Under the pieces are notes generated by a model that did not search any database, was not told where the DNA came from, and was given only the letters and a program-made list of their open reading frames with translations. The translations under genes were made by a program, and so were the position numbers. Shown here piece after piece: positions 52,043 to 61,719 of a DNA stretch of 64,000 bases (positions are counted from its first letter, which is position 1; each line of letters starts with the position of its first letter). This DNA is from Dysgonomonas sp. 216 (lineage in GTDB: Bacteria; Bacteroidota; Bacteroidia; Bacteroidales; Dysgonomonadaceae), in the NCBI RefSeq assembly GCF_010501065.1, contig NZ_QVMM01000005.1, forward strand, positions 62,001 through 126,000, written 5' to 3'.

Positions 52043-53011
52043 TTATTTGATAATAATATATTTCTGACTTTCTGCATCTTTCTGTAGATGTATAAATTTA
52101 TGCTCCTTCAGTTTTAAAGCGTATAACAACTTTCTTTTATAGTAACGTATTTTTTGTTTTCGTGTTATATTAGTCCAAGCCAATGGAACCTTCGCCCAAG
52201 GAGACATTTTTTTATATTTGAGAAATTCGTTTGTCAAAGGATGCAGAGACAAACGAAGCCAAGGTTTATTGATTGAATTAAAATGAATAATAACAGGGTC
52301 CTCTATTGCTTCATTAATATCATCCTGATATTGATATACATTCCTTTTTTTCGTCAAATAGTAGAAATCTATCACATTAAATTTTATAGGTAAAAGTAAT
52401 TTCGAATCATACAGAGTTCCGTTTATTATATCCTGATCGTTCATCGTCAGTTTACTATATTTATTTTTATAAAACTCCAAAAACACTTTTATCAGATTTT
52501 TTTCACGCCAATAACTTAGGTTTATAAGTAATACGCCTGCATTGACATACTCAAATTTAGAGGGATAACCAAGCGTTTCGAATACGTGAGGATCAAAAGC
52601 TCCTAAATCAGGTATACCTGCTACTGAATACCCTGTTATATCGGTATTCCATAATTCTATTAAATTTTTAGCAATAATAATATCACTATCAAGATATAAT
52701 ACCTTTTTGACATCAGCCGGAAGTAAATCCCCTAAAAAAAGCCTGATATAAGTTGCAAAACTTAAATATTTAGAATTCCCTAACAGAAAGCCATAAGGCT
52801 TAAGGAAATCCTCATCCATTTCGTAAAAAAACACTGAAGCATTTTTATATTGAGCAATAATATCTGAAAGCTTGCCCTTCGAATAATCGCTTAACCCCAT
52901 ACCTACAATGTGAAGAACGATCTTATTATCTCGGTTATTCTCCAACAGCGATATTATAGTTATGCCACAAGGCATAACATAATTATTGTCTGTACAAAGG
53001 GCTATATTCAT
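52043..53011 (-). CDS. Glycosyltransferase family 8
   Basis: A 322-residue GT-A retaining transferase. N-terminal IALCTDNNYVMPCGITIISLL, metal-binding DxD in VLYLDSDIIIAKNL near residue 105, and FEYVNAGVLLINLSYWRE near 154 are GT8 hallmarks (galactosyl/glucosyl transfer in LPS). The C-terminal end is very Lys/Tyr-rich. It sits inside the branched-chain operon, 11 bases after ilvD and 28 before ilvB, where I do not expect a glycosyltransferase. AT-rich compared with its neighbours, which suggests acquisition. Sugar and acceptor unknown. Confidence 0.88.
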   Translation of the reverse strand: MNIALCTDNNYVMPCGITIISLLENNRDNKIVLHIVGMGLSDYSKGKLSDIIAQYKNASVFFYEMDEDFLKPYGFLLGNSKYLSFATYIRLFLGDLLPADVKKVLYLDSDIIIAKNLIELWNTDITGYSVAGIPDLGAFDPHVFETLGYPSKFEYVNAGVLLINLSYWREKNLIKVFLEFYKNKYSKLTMNDQDIINGTLYDSKLLLPIKFNVIDFYYLTKKRNVYQYQDDINEAIEDPVIIHFNSINKPWLRLSLHPLTNEFLKYKKMSPWAKVPLAWTNITRKQKIRYYKRKLLYALKLKEHKFIHLQKDAESQKYIIIK

Positions 53012-53022
53012 ATATCTATTTT

Positions 53023-54846
53023 TTATTCGATTATTCTTACACCACCTTTATCTGCCGAACTAACCATACTTGCATAAGCTTTCAATGCTTTAGATACAGT
53101 GCGGTCTCTATCCGGTGTAAACGCAGATTTACCTTTTGACAATTCGTCCTTTCGTCTATCTGCAAGTTCTGCGTCCGATAGTTTTACATTAATAGAGCGA
53201 TTGGGTATATCTATTTCGATAACATCACCATCGTGCACCAAACCAATTGCACCTCCGGCCGCAGCTTCGGGCGATATATGACCGATTGATAACCCCGACG
53301 TACCTCCCGAGAAACGTCCATCGGTTATTAACGCACATTCTTTTCCCAGATGCTTCGATTTAATATATGATGTAGGATAAAGCATTTCTTGCATACCGGG
53401 TCCTCCTTTAGGTCCTTCGTATGTTATCACAACAATGTCTCCAGCCTTAACCTGATCGCGGAGAATTCCTTCACACGCAGCATCCTGCGATTGAAACACC
53501 TTAGCTGTTCCTGTAAATTTAAATATACTTTCGTCAACTCCGGCTGTTTTTACAACACATCCGTTTAAGGCTATATTACCTTTCAAGATAGCTAAACCTC
53601 CATCCTTAGTATATGCATGATCTATATTCCGAATACAACCATTAGTTCTGTCGGCATCAAGAGTTGGATAATAGCTGTCCTGCGATCCCATTACCAAATT
53701 AAACTTATTACCGGGAGCCGATTTATACAAAAGTTCAGCTTCGCTATTCGGATTCGATGTTGTTATATCGTATTTATCAATAGCTCCGGCAAGGGTCATT
53801 CCATCAACCCTGCCCACCGAAGTATCGACAAGATTAGCTTTTGCGAGTTCATTCATTATGCCGATTATACCTCCGGCACGATTTACATCCTGAATGTGAT
53901 ATTTATCTGTGTTGGGAGCTACTTTACACAAACAAGGCACCTTACGCGAAAGCGCATCAATATCGTCCATAGTAAAGTCTACTTCTGCTTCGTGTGCCAC
54001 GGCTAAAAGATGCAGAATTGTGTTTGTTGATCCTCCCATAGCAATATCTAATGTCATTGAATTCAGAAATGCCTGTTTAGTGGCAATACTTCGAGGTAAC
54101 ACACTTGAATCTCCATCTCTGTAATATTTATATGCATTTCCAACGATCAACTTAGCTGCTTCTTTAAATAACTTTGCTCGATTGACATGCGTAGCAACAA
54201 TAGTGCCATTACCAGGCAAAGCCAAACCGATAGCTTCGTTCAGACAGTTCATTGAATTTGCGGTAAACATTCCCGAACACGAACCACAAGTAGGACATGC
54301 CGAACGCTCAATAGCATCTACTTCTTTATCCGAAACGGAATCGTCCGCCGCTTTAATCATGGCGTCTATCAAATCAAGATGTTTATTATCTAATTCGCCG
54401 GCTTCCATTGGTCCTCCCGAAACAAATACAGCTGGGATATTCAACCGCATTGCAGCCATCAGCATTCCCGGTGTAATTTTATCGCAATTGCTTATACACA
54501 CCATAGCATCGGCTTTATGGGCATTTACCATATACTCAACACTATCGGCTATCAAATCGCGCGAAGGCAAAGAATACAACATTCCGTCGTGCCCCATTGC
54601 TATTCCATCATCAATAGCAATAGTATTAAATTCGGCCGCAAAACATCCTAAAGCTTCAATTTCGGCTTTCACTTTCTGACCGATTTCATGAAGGTGCACA
54701 TGCCCCGGAACAAACTGAGTAAAGGAATTGACGATAGCAATAATAGGTTTTCCCATTTGCTCCTCTTTCATACCATTTGCTCTCCAAAGAGCTCTGGCTC
54801 CTGCCATCCGGCGCCCTTGTGTACTACCTGAACTTCTTAAATCCAT
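53023..54846 (-). CDS. ilvD: Dihydroxy-acid dehydratase
   Basis: A 607-residue Fe-S dehydratase, third enzyme of branched-chain amino acid synthesis. Cluster Cys residues are visible in [12 protein letters not shown] and [17 protein letters not shown] (near 120 and 195), with the phosphate/metal-binding GDSS-like region and [20 protein letters not shown] near the C-terminus. ATG start. It follows the attenuator-type leader: 6 bases separate the terminator's T run from the start codon. First gene of the ilv operon. Confidence 0.95.
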   Translation of the reverse strand: MDLRSSGSTQGRRMAGARALWRANGMKEEQMGKPIIAIVNSFTQFVPGHVHLHEIGQKVKAEIEALGCFAAEFNTIAIDDGIAMGHDGMLYSLPSRDLIADSVEYMVNAHKADAMVCISNCDKITPGMLMAAMRLNIPAVFVSGGPMEAGELDNKHLDLIDAMIKAADDSVSDKEVDAIERSACPTCGSCSGMFTANSMNCLNEAIGLALPGNGTIVATHVNRAKLFKEAAKLIVGNAYKYYRDGDSSVLPRSIATKQAFLNSMTLDIAMGGSTNTILHLLAVAHEAEVDFTMDDIDALSRKVPCLCKVAPNTDKYHIQDVNRAGGIIGIMNELAKANLVDTSVGRVDGMTLAGAIDKYDITTSNPNSEAELLYKSAPGNKFNLVMGSQDSYYPTLDADRTNGCIRNIDHAYTKDGGLAILKGNIALNGCVVKTAGVDESIFKFTGTAKVFQSQDAACEGILRDQVKAGDIVVITYEGPKGGPGMQEMLYPTSYIKSKHLGKECALITDGRFSGGTSGLSIGHISPEAAAGGAIGLVHDGDVIEIDIPNRSINVKLSDAELADRRKDELSKGKSAFTPDRDRTVSKALKAYASMVSSADKGGVRIIE

Positions 54847-54852
54847 ACCTAT

Positions 54853-54889
54853 TTTATAAAAAAAGCCTTTCCCAAATTGAGAAAGGCTT
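54853..54889 (-). terminator. ilv leader terminator (attenuator)
   Basis: Minus strand AAGCCTTTC paired to GAAAGGCTT, plus one inner pair, loop of about 5, followed by TTTTTTT and then ilvD. It sits inside the transcript between promoter and ilvD, so it must be conditionally bypassed. Confidence 0.8.
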
Positions 54890-54941
54890 ATATATTAATT
54901 CGATTATTACTTATCTATTGTTCTATTTAAAACTATACATA

Positions 54942-54950
54942 CCTTCCTCA
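54942..54950 (-). promoter_or_regulatory. Candidate anti-terminator arm at the leader-peptide stop
   Basis: Minus strand TGAGGAAGG, whose first three bases are the leader-peptide stop codon. It can pair with CCTTTCTCA (54878-54886), part of the terminator's 5' arm, through 8 Watson-Crick pairs and 1 G-U pair. Confidence 0.6.
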
Positions 54951-55010
54951 TTTATCCTTACCGACGAGCAGAATATCAAGAACGAGGACGTGTAAAATAC
55001 AATTTGTCAT
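54948..55010 (-). CDS. ilvL: ilv leader peptide (20 residues)
   Basis: An ORF MTNCILHVLVLDILLVGKDK, about 30 bases after the promoter and 59 bases before the terminator's 5' arm. Ten of 20 residues are Ile (2), Leu (5) or Val (3), concentrated in residues 5-16, with runs such as VLVLDILLV. Codons include several CTC and GTC, uncommon in this AT-rich DNA. This is the profile of branched-chain-amino-acid leader peptides in known ilv attenuators. No product function is expected apart from ribosome stalling. It is too short to be in standard gene lists. Confidence 0.75.
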   Translation of the reverse strand: MTNCILHVLVLDILLVGKDK

Positions 55011-55032
55011 AGTTTTTATTACAATTGGCTTA

Positions 55033-55062
55033 CAAAGGTAAAAACATTTTTTTTAAAACAAA
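55033..55062 (-). promoter_or_regulatory. ilv operon promoter
   Basis: Minus strand TTTG (55059-55062), 18 bases, then TACCTTTG (55033-55040): both Bacteroidota promoter boxes with standard spacing. The predicted start lies near 55026, 16 bases before the leader-peptide ATG. Confidence 0.8.
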
Positions 55063-55165
55063 CAATCTTTCAAGAAAAATGCTTTCAATATTCGCGTTTT
55101 ATTGACTTTTTTACAGAAAATGCTTTTCTTCTTTTATCTATATATTACAAACTAAAAAATATGTG

Positions 55166-55173
55166 TACTTTTG
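55166..55173 (+). promoter_or_regulatory. -7 element upstream of the acyltransferase family protein
   Basis: TACTTTTG fits TAnnTTTG and faces 55257, predicting a leader of about 77 bases. The gap 54847-55256 is otherwise the ilv leader and AT-rich spacer; I see no further gene in it. Confidence 0.45.
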
Positions 55174-55256
55174 CATTATTATTTAGACTAAAGACTACTT
55201 TATTTGTTCAAATTACAAATTTGTAATCTTAATTAAAAAACATAGAACATAATTTC

Positions 55257-56237
55257 ATGAATTCGAATCGGATTATCTGGATTGATTTAGCAAAAGCTTT
55301 TGGTATCTTTCTTGTGGTTATCGGGCATCTTATTAGTACTGACAACTTAGTTGGACGCTGGATATATTCCTTTCATATGCCTTTCTTTTTCTTTTTATCT
55401 GGACTATGTTTTTCAAACAAATATAATTTCACTGTCTTCGTTAAACGAAAATTCAAATCCTTAATAATCCCATATCTGTATATTGGTCTTATTATATCAG
55501 TTTTGTATTTATTTATATATTCCTTTGAAGATATATTAAATAATATACGCCATCACTTTTTCAACTATGGCGCAATGTGGTTTATTCCTGTATTATTTTT
55601 CACTGAAATATTATTTTTTCCTATAACTAGAATTAAGAATAAAGTCATAATTTTAATTCTCATATTTATTTCCTTTGTTGTTGGGTATCTTATTTCGGAT
55701 TTTAAAATACTTTCTACTAAAGTTTTCCTTTTAAATTCAGCAAGCACTTTTCTTGCACTATTCTTTTATGGACTAGGATTTCTAGGAAAGAATATATTAA
55801 ACAAAATATTATCCAGCAATTATAAATATCATATATTCATTGTTCTTGTTGCCTGCCACTGGATGTTTTTAATATTATCAGGAACAGCAATTAATATACA
55901 ACTGAATTTACTTCCAAACCCAATTTACAATTGTTGTGCAGCTATTTCAGGATTATTAGCTTTTTGCCTTTTTTCTTATATATTTTCTTTGATAATAAAG
56001 AAAGAAGCAATAATAGGTGGCTTAATTTATATAGGGCAAAACACTTTAGTTATACTATGCTTCCATATGCTATTTATCGACTACTCTATCAATCTCATTA
56101 GGCCGCTAATCGATAACCATTTAATATACAATACTGTGGAGTTCATTTTCGTCTGGATATTGTGTTTTTCTTTTATTTACTGTATAAACAAATTTACACC
56201 TTGGATTATAAACAGAAAAAAAGCATTTATGCCATAA
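55257..56237 (+). CDS. Acyltransferase family (OafA/NodX-like) membrane protein
   Basis: A 326-residue inner-membrane acyltransferase with about 10 hydrophobic helices. RIIWIDLAKAFGIFLVVIGH and RWIYSFHMPFFFFLSG are the hallmark first segments (the His of GH and FHMP) of the Acyl_transf_3 family that O-acetylates polysaccharides or lipids. Probably acetylates the polysaccharide made by the genes downstream. Coded on the opposite strand to them; its stop overlaps the GT4 gene at 56227 by 11 bases. AT-rich. Confidence 0.85.
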   Translation: MNSNRIIWIDLAKAFGIFLVVIGHLISTDNLVGRWIYSFHMPFFFFLSGLCFSNKYNFTVFVKRKFKSLIIPYLYIGLIISVLYLFIYSFEDILNNIRHHFFNYGAMWFIPVLFFTEILFFPITRIKNKVIILILIFISFVVGYLISDFKILSTKVFLLNSASTFLALFFYGLGFLGKNILNKILSSNYKYHIFIVLVACHWMFLILSGTAINIQLNLLPNPIYNCCAAISGLLAFCLFSYIFSLIIKKEAIIGGLIYIGQNTLVILCFHMLFIDYSINLIRPLIDNHLIYNTVEFIFVWILCFSFIYCINKFTPWIINRKKAFMP

Positions 56238-57408
56238 TTACTTGTTTGTAGATTAATTCTATTTCATCTGCAATTTTTTTGGCATCAAATCTTTTAAGAT
56301 TATCATATCCTTTTTTCATCACTAAGGATTTATCCTCAACACAAGTATCCAGTACTGAGTTCAAAACTTCAGCACTTTTTCTTGCCCAGATATTTATTTG
56401 TTCATTATTTCCCTGAGGACGCTTATCGATATAAAATGCAGCATCACCCCCAACTTCAGACATAGGAGGTTCTCCCGTTGTTATGACAGGACATCCAAAA
56501 TTCATTGCCTCAATTATAGGCCACCCAAAACCTTCTTCTAAAGAAGGGAACAGAAACACTGATGCTCCAGAATATGCCATATCTACAAAATAGTCATTCG
56601 CATCTGTCACAACATATATATCCTTACTGTAACGTGATTGTGATTTTTTTTCAAGAAGACTCATGTCGGGAGTCTCTCCGACCAAAATCAAAGGCAATGA
56701 AATTTCCGATATATCCCGCCAAGCTTCATATATTTCAATAACACCTTTACGGTTTTTATACCATTGATTCCCCCCTACATGAAGAATATATCCACTTGAT
56801 GTATCAACTTTAGTTTCTGATTGAATAAACAATCGAGCCTCATTTACATCTATCGCAGTAAATTGCCTATTAAGACAATTATAAACAACTGACGATAAAT
56901 CTGGCTTTCGCAGAAGAAAACGATGTAAATCGGTCTGGGTTTTCTTTGAAATAGATATAAAATTTTTACCCTTTTGATATCCCCTACGAATATAAGACTG
57001 GTATTTTTTACCTGTCCAACTTGTTATATTTTCGGGTATTTCATCTAATGCCGAACGTTGAGCAAGAAAATCATGGCAATGAATTATATGTTTTCTATGT
57101 GATGCAAGAGGAACCCAAGGACCTAGAGCATGGTCTGCAAAAACAAACAAAGTATCGTCCGGATAGTTTTTTATCTTCTTTTTTACTGATATTGGAAATA
57201 CAACATACTGATCAATATAACCCATCCATTTTTTCAGAAAAGAAGGGATCGGTAATTTATAGAAAACCGGACGAGCTGTTAAATAAGTAACATTATGCTT
57301 CTTTTCCGACAGTATATTGCCTAAAAACTGAGCGTATCTGGGCATACTCTGCGAATTAAGAAACAAAGGATGTGTAAAAATTACGATCTGCATATTTCCT
57401 TTAGACAT
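56227..57408 (-). CDS. Glycosyltransferase family 4 (1)
   Basis: A 393-residue GT-B transferase. Glycine-rich N-terminus (QSMPRYAQFLGNILSEKKHN), nucleotide-binding second half with ILHVGGNQWYKNRKGV and the C-terminal EEGFGWPIIEAMNFGCPVITT (EX7E donor motif). Expected to add a sugar to a lipid-linked oligosaccharide. The start is 4 bases after the Wzy-like stop (58-kb gene), so the genes are coupled. Sugar unknown. Confidence 0.85.
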   Translation of the reverse strand: MSKGNMQIVIFTHPLFLNSQSMPRYAQFLGNILSEKKHNVTYLTARPVFYKLPIPSFLKKWMGYIDQYVVFPISVKKKIKNYPDDTLFVFADHALGPWVPLASHRKHIIHCHDFLAQRSALDEIPENITSWTGKKYQSYIRRGYQKGKNFISISKKTQTDLHRFLLRKPDLSSVVYNCLNRQFTAIDVNEARLFIQSETKVDTSSGYILHVGGNQWYKNRKGVIEIYEAWRDISEISLPLILVGETPDMSLLEKKSQSRYSKDIYVVTDANDYFVDMAYSGASVFLFPSLEEGFGWPIIEAMNFGCPVITTGEPPMSEVGGDAAFYIDKRPQGNNEQINIWARKSAEVLNSVLDTCVEDKSLVMKKGYDNLKRFDAKKIADEIELIYKQVIMA

Positions 57409-57412
57409 ATTA

Positions 57413-58696
57413 CTATTCCACCTTCTTATTTAAAGCTGCCATAATAAGCCCTCCAGACAATGCAAAGAATCCCAAAGCTGTAGGTTGACCTATTTGTCCA
57501 CGAAGAATAAGCGTACAACCAAAACTTAGCAGCATCCAAGCCAAAGGATCGCCTTTCAAATTTCGTTTAAATGAGGCAACTCCCATATTAAAAACTAAGA
57601 CAACACGAATAGCTATTGTCATTAGTCCTAAAACAAGGCCTGTTTCGCCAATAATCCGAGGCCATTCTTCTTCAGCTATTAAAAAAGCCACTTTGCCGGA
57701 CAAAAGCATCGCTCCAACATTGGTTCCCATACCAATCCCATAACCCCAAAAAGGTAAATCATCTGAATCTGTTATCCCCTGAAACATCCCGCCCAGAAAA
57801 CGATTCCCTAATGTACCCTCTACGCCACCCTCATACTCTGATGCCGTGGTAAATCTAGCAATATAAACATCTATACTTGTTTGAATTATTGGTATTTGAT
57901 AAACAATAAGCCCAACAATAAATATACCAATACATGCTATCAAAATCTTACTCCAGTACGAAGGTCTACGCATAATATACACTAACATAAAAAACAATGT
58001 TAGTAAAACCTCAAACATCAAAGTTCGACTAATAGATATCGGAATTGCCGCTAATAGCATAACTGTCGATAAGATTAGTATTTTTTTATCAATCCATTTA
58101 TCGGAAGACATCCAGAAATAAAAAACAAAAGAAGCCAATAATCCCCAAAAAAAACTATTTCCTGCTCCAAAAGAAAATGTTCCTGAAGGACGATAATATC
58201 CCAAAGCTCCGGCAAATCCGGAAGACCCTTCACCCCCAACACCAATATTAACGATAGACGTTTGAGGCAAAGCAAACTGAATAGTTATTAAAACAAACAT
58301 GGGAAGCCCTATGTATACACAGATTTTCCCCATCATCAAGATGTCTTCTCGAGAAAATGCTCTTCCTATAACAAATATTAAAGGAAAGTGGATAAGCATT
58401 ATTCTTACACCATACATCGCAACACTAAGATTACCATGACCATACACAAGAGCCGTGAAAAACGAAATGATTGAAACGACTACAGCCAAAAGTATATATG
58501 CATTTATCTTAAATATATTTGACCTCCAAGCCATACATATCAGCCAAATAGCAATGGGGTCTCTAACCACAAGCAAAGGTGTTGCCAATCCGGGAATTAT
58601 CCATTTACGGAAAGCCCCTTCAAATATGAGTAAAAAGAAATATAACCATATCCCTTTTTTTATCAAAGAAAGCTTTTTATCTCGATCTGATATCAT
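57413..58696 (-). CDS. O-antigen polymerase/ligase-like membrane protein
   Basis: A 427-residue protein with about 12 helices and a large periplasmic loop, the topology of Wzy polymerases and WaaL ligases. The stretch FAGALGYYRPSGTFSFGAGN near 170 and the Arg-rich loop suit this family. I chose the ATG at 58696 (MISDRDKK); the longer frame begins with TTG at 58723, four bases after the preceding stop. AGGAGG occurs directly before the ATG but closer than usual for a Shine-Dalgarno. Polymerase versus ligase is not decided; being next to a flippase favours polymerase. Confidence 0.72.
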   Translation of the reverse strand: MISDRDKKLSLIKKGIWLYFFLLIFEGAFRKWIIPGLATPLLVVRDPIAIWLICMAWRSNIFKINAYILLAVVVSIISFFTALVYGHGNLSVAMYGVRIMLIHFPLIFVIGRAFSREDILMMGKICVYIGLPMFVLITIQFALPQTSIVNIGVGGEGSSGFAGALGYYRPSGTFSFGAGNSFFWGLLASFVFYFWMSSDKWIDKKILILSTVMLLAAIPISISRTLMFEVLLTLFFMLVYIMRRPSYWSKILIACIGIFIVGLIVYQIPIIQTSIDVYIARFTTASEYEGGVEGTLGNRFLGGMFQGITDSDDLPFWGYGIGMGTNVGAMLLSGKVAFLIAEEEWPRIIGETGLVLGLMTIAIRVVLVFNMGVASFKRNLKGDPLAWMLLSFGCTLILRGQIGQPTALGFFALSGGLIMAALNKKVE

Positions 58697-58727
58697 ACCT
58701 CCTGTTTTTAATAATCTTTCCAAAGCG

Positions 58728-59960
58728 TTATTCTAAAATTGCATCAATAATTTCTTTCTGATAAACTGACCAAGGTCTACTTTTTGCCTTTTTCACAGAC
58801 AACCGTCCTGCCTCTTCTAATATTTTCGAACGCGAAAGTATCAATTCTAATTGGTTTAACAAAGAGTTTGTAGAGCCTGCTTCTGTTATCCAGCCATCAA
58901 CATTATGCGTTATTATATCCGGACCAACTGTTCTATCTGTGGTAATAACTGGGGTGCCTTGCGACATAGCCTCGGTAATAACAAGCCCAAAACCTTCGAA
59001 TAAAGAAGGGAAAACAAGTACATCCTGACTTCTCATTAATTCAAGAATCTGTGAATGAGGCAAACTTGGAAACCACTTATGTTTACTCAAATTATCGTTA
59101 AGCACTTTACAGTCTGCAACTGATGCTCGTCCAACAACAGTTAATTCAATATGATTTTTCAGGCGATCTGCCGCCTCAAATACATTTGCGATGCCTTTTC
59201 TTTGAGATAGCCCCCCAACAAATAAAACTTTCAGCTTTCTGTTTGTAATAGAGTTATATGTTCTATCTTCATAAGCTGAAGGAAACCCATATGGTATAAC
59301 TTTTACTTCGTTCAATTTTCCCGGATATAGATCTAACGTTTTCGCAGTAAAAGAACTTGCAACAAATATCTGGTCAGCAAGGCTCAATTCCATATCTTTA
59401 CGATCTGTTTTTTCTTCCGAATCAGCCAATCCTGTCATCGTTTCGGCCCACTCTGGCCTAACAAGGCTTTCTTTTGTCAACATCTCTCTCGCAGCCCTCC
59501 AATACCCTATCGGCAAATCATAAAAGCAAGTTAATTCTAATTCTTTTGCTTTTTTAAAAGTCTCCAATGCTCCATCTTCATATGCATATACGGCATTCAG
59601 TCCTATTTTTTGCAATCTGCTTAGTTCATGAGCTACCGTTTTGTCTAAATGCCGATAAATAGAATCGACACTGAACAAGCTATCTTCACTCTTTTGAAAC
59701 CGTTTAACGCCTAACCTTGAAGATAAAACTCTTCCGACTTCGTATAACGGAGAATTTTTCGCATAGGGTTTTAATATCGAATTATATGTGCGCCTATGCA
59801 GCTCGCCCATTAGAGGTAAACTCCCTAATTTGTACAAAAAAGTATTTTGAAAAACAGCTATGGTTGTATAAAACTGACACAATAATCTGTTTTGAGCCAA
59901 AGCCTCAGCCGCGGCCCTTACGTTGGCATTTCCTGTCGGATGAGAGATTAAAATTTTCAT
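58728..59960 (-). CDS. Glycosyltransferase family 4 (2)
   Basis: A 410-residue GT-B transferase. N-terminus MKILISHPTGNANVRAAAEAL, nucleotide-binding VLFVGGLSQRKGIANVFEAA, and FEGFGLVITEAMSQGTPVITTD near 320 (EX7E). The protein follows the GT4 (3) gene after a 52-base gap and precedes the Wzy-like gene. Specificity unknown. Confidence 0.85.
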   Translation of the reverse strand: MKILISHPTGNANVRAAAEALAQNRLLCQFYTTIAVFQNTFLYKLGSLPLMGELHRRTYNSILKPYAKNSPLYEVGRVLSSRLGVKRFQKSEDSLFSVDSIYRHLDKTVAHELSRLQKIGLNAVYAYEDGALETFKKAKELELTCFYDLPIGYWRAAREMLTKESLVRPEWAETMTGLADSEEKTDRKDMELSLADQIFVASSFTAKTLDLYPGKLNEVKVIPYGFPSAYEDRTYNSITNRKLKVLFVGGLSQRKGIANVFEAADRLKNHIELTVVGRASVADCKVLNDNLSKHKWFPSLPHSQILELMRSQDVLVFPSLFEGFGLVITEAMSQGTPVITTDRTVGPDIITHNVDGWITEAGSTNSLLNQLELILSRSKILEEAGRLSVKKAKSRPWSVYQKEIIDAILE

Positions 59961-60012
59961 TTTTAATAACCAAATTACAAATTCACAAAACAGTTTTTAG
60001 GACAAAAATATA

Positions 60013-61107
60013 TTATTCGCTTTTTATAGCACTCAGAAATTTAACAACAACAGACTCTATTCCAGATTCAAACTCAATATTATAATCTAACATCTCATTC
60101 AAAGTCATGCATTCATTCCACTTTATAACTGGAAGCTTCATCAGACCTTCATCAAAATTAATCTTCGGTATCCAATCTTTTGTTATACAAATAACAGGAA
60201 GGTTATGCTCCAACATAGCAAATACCGTCCCACTTTTTTCTAAAAACAAATACGGAGTTGTTACAATTCCAAGTGTAGCATCCGAAAATATCTTTGAAAT
60301 ATTTTCAGGACTTTGCCTTCCATATATTTTGTAGACGAACTCCTTCTCCTTTAATATCGAAATCCAATTTTCAAGTTCTGGCCCATTATTCCCAATAAAG
60401 TTAAAAGTAACATTTTTATCTTTTGTAATATGAAGAATCCAATTTACAAATTCTTTAAATCTAGCATCCCTATGCAATGTTCCAAAAACCGCAAAAGAAA
60501 TGCTCTCTTGATCTATCACATTTTTATCTTTTGTACAAACTGGTGGAATATTACTAAACAAAGGAAGAATTTCTGCTTTTATTCCTTCCTTAGTCAGGAA
60601 TGCCTGATATACATGACTTTGAGTATGAGTAATTTTTGGAGATATAGAATGAACTACTTTTTTTAAAACGATCTTTTGTAGCGCACCCCAAATAGAAAAC
60701 TTTAATGATGCATTTCTGTCCATACCTACCCAAAGTTCATGAAACATTATATGCCAATTGACAGCTGGCGCAAGTTTCTTCAATTTCCTTTGATAAAAAG
60801 GAAGCCCTATTTTTTGAGTTGAAAAAGGACAATACTGCAAACTGATCCAATCTGGATTAAACTTTTCAATATAGTTTTTGAGCTTTATCAATCGCTCTTT
60901 TCTTGATAATTCTACGGAAAGCCTTAGTATCGGAAATATTAAATTATTGTCATTAGATACAACATTGTCATCTTCACAGAAATCTTCCAATGATGCAATT
61001 GAAGGTTCATGTCCTAGTTTTACCAGCTGCTCACTAATTCGCCTACAATAATCACCAATACCTGATTTACCTAATTCTAATGACCCACAAAGAAATAAAA
61101 TTCTCAT
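60013..61107 (-). CDS. Glycosyltransferase family 4-like (3)
   Basis: A 364-residue GT-B-like protein. The N-terminal glycine loop SLELGKSGIGDYCRRISEQL is clear. The C-terminal EX7E block is degenerate (FLEKSGTVFAMLEHNLPVICIT), so donor binding may differ from the other GT4s. It starts 1 base after the hexapeptide acetyltransferase stop (61109) on the same strand. Family call is moderate. Confidence 0.72.
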   Translation of the reverse strand: MRILFLCGSLELGKSGIGDYCRRISEQLVKLGHEPSIASLEDFCEDDNVVSNDNNLIFPILRLSVELSRKERLIKLKNYIEKFNPDWISLQYCPFSTQKIGLPFYQRKLKKLAPAVNWHIMFHELWVGMDRNASLKFSIWGALQKIVLKKVVHSISPKITHTQSHVYQAFLTKEGIKAEILPLFSNIPPVCTKDKNVIDQESISFAVFGTLHRDARFKEFVNWILHITKDKNVTFNFIGNNGPELENWISILKEKEFVYKIYGRQSPENISKIFSDATLGIVTTPYLFLEKSGTVFAMLEHNLPVICITKDWIPKINFDEGLMKLPVIKWNECMTLNEMLDYNIEFESGIESVVVKFLSAIKSE

Positions 61108-61108
61108 A

Positions 61109-61696
61109 CTATCTACGTTCTCCTATCTTTTTTGCTGGAACTCCTCCCCAAATTTCATATGGAGGCACTGATTTATTTACAACAGCTCCTGCTGCGATTA
61201 CAGCACCATCTCCAATTTTGACACCCCTAAGAATTACACATCCAGACCCAATCCAAACATCATTACCAACCTCAATGCTAGTATATAGGCATGTGCTCGA
61301 ATTTATTAATTTGTCTCTGTATTCGAAAGGATGATACGCATCACTAAATATACACAATGGAGCAATTAAACAATTATCCCCTATTTTAAATTCGGATCCG
61401 ATGTTTATTTGCGTTGAATGCCCGACAAAAGTATTATACCCTATGCTTATTGATGATTTTCCTAGGGGACCTCCAACTCGTAACCTTACATAATCTTCAA
61501 TAAAACAATTATCTTTGATCTCAACCCGCTCTGGGAATGGTATTAGAATCTTTTTTACTGTACAATTTCTACCTATCTTCAACCCTAAAAGTCTAAATTT
61601 GCATAGTCTTATTTTGTAATATGTATTCTCAAAGACACAACTGATTCTATAAAAAATCCTAATGTGAATTTTTCTTCTATATGGGCTAGAGTTCAT
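61109..61696 (-). CDS. Hexapeptide-repeat acetyltransferase
   Basis: A 195-residue left-handed beta-helix acyltransferase. Isoleucine-patch repeats occupy about residues 70-180 ([36 protein letters not shown] with the catalytic His, [31 protein letters not shown]). The layout matches WbbJ/maltose-acetyltransferase-like enzymes that acetylate sugars in surface polysaccharides. Sits between two GT4 genes; gaps of 1 and 23 bases suggest one mRNA. Confidence 0.85.
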   Translation of the reverse strand: MNSSPYRRKIHIRIFYRISCVFENTYYKIRLCKFRLLGLKIGRNCTVKKILIPFPERVEIKDNCFIEDYVRLRVGGPLGKSSISIGYNTFVGHSTQINIGSEFKIGDNCLIAPLCIFSDAYHPFEYRDKLINSSTCLYTSIEVGNDVWIGSGCVILRGVKIGDGAVIAAGAVVNKSVPPYEIWGGVPAKKIGERR

Positions 61697-61719
61697 TATA
61701 TATCTTTTTATTTCACAAA

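Noticed and set aside
54777..54995. 72-codon plus-strand ORF over the ilvD start and leader
   Set aside because: It is antisense to ilvD and to the ilv leader, contains no domain and no promoter lies before it.
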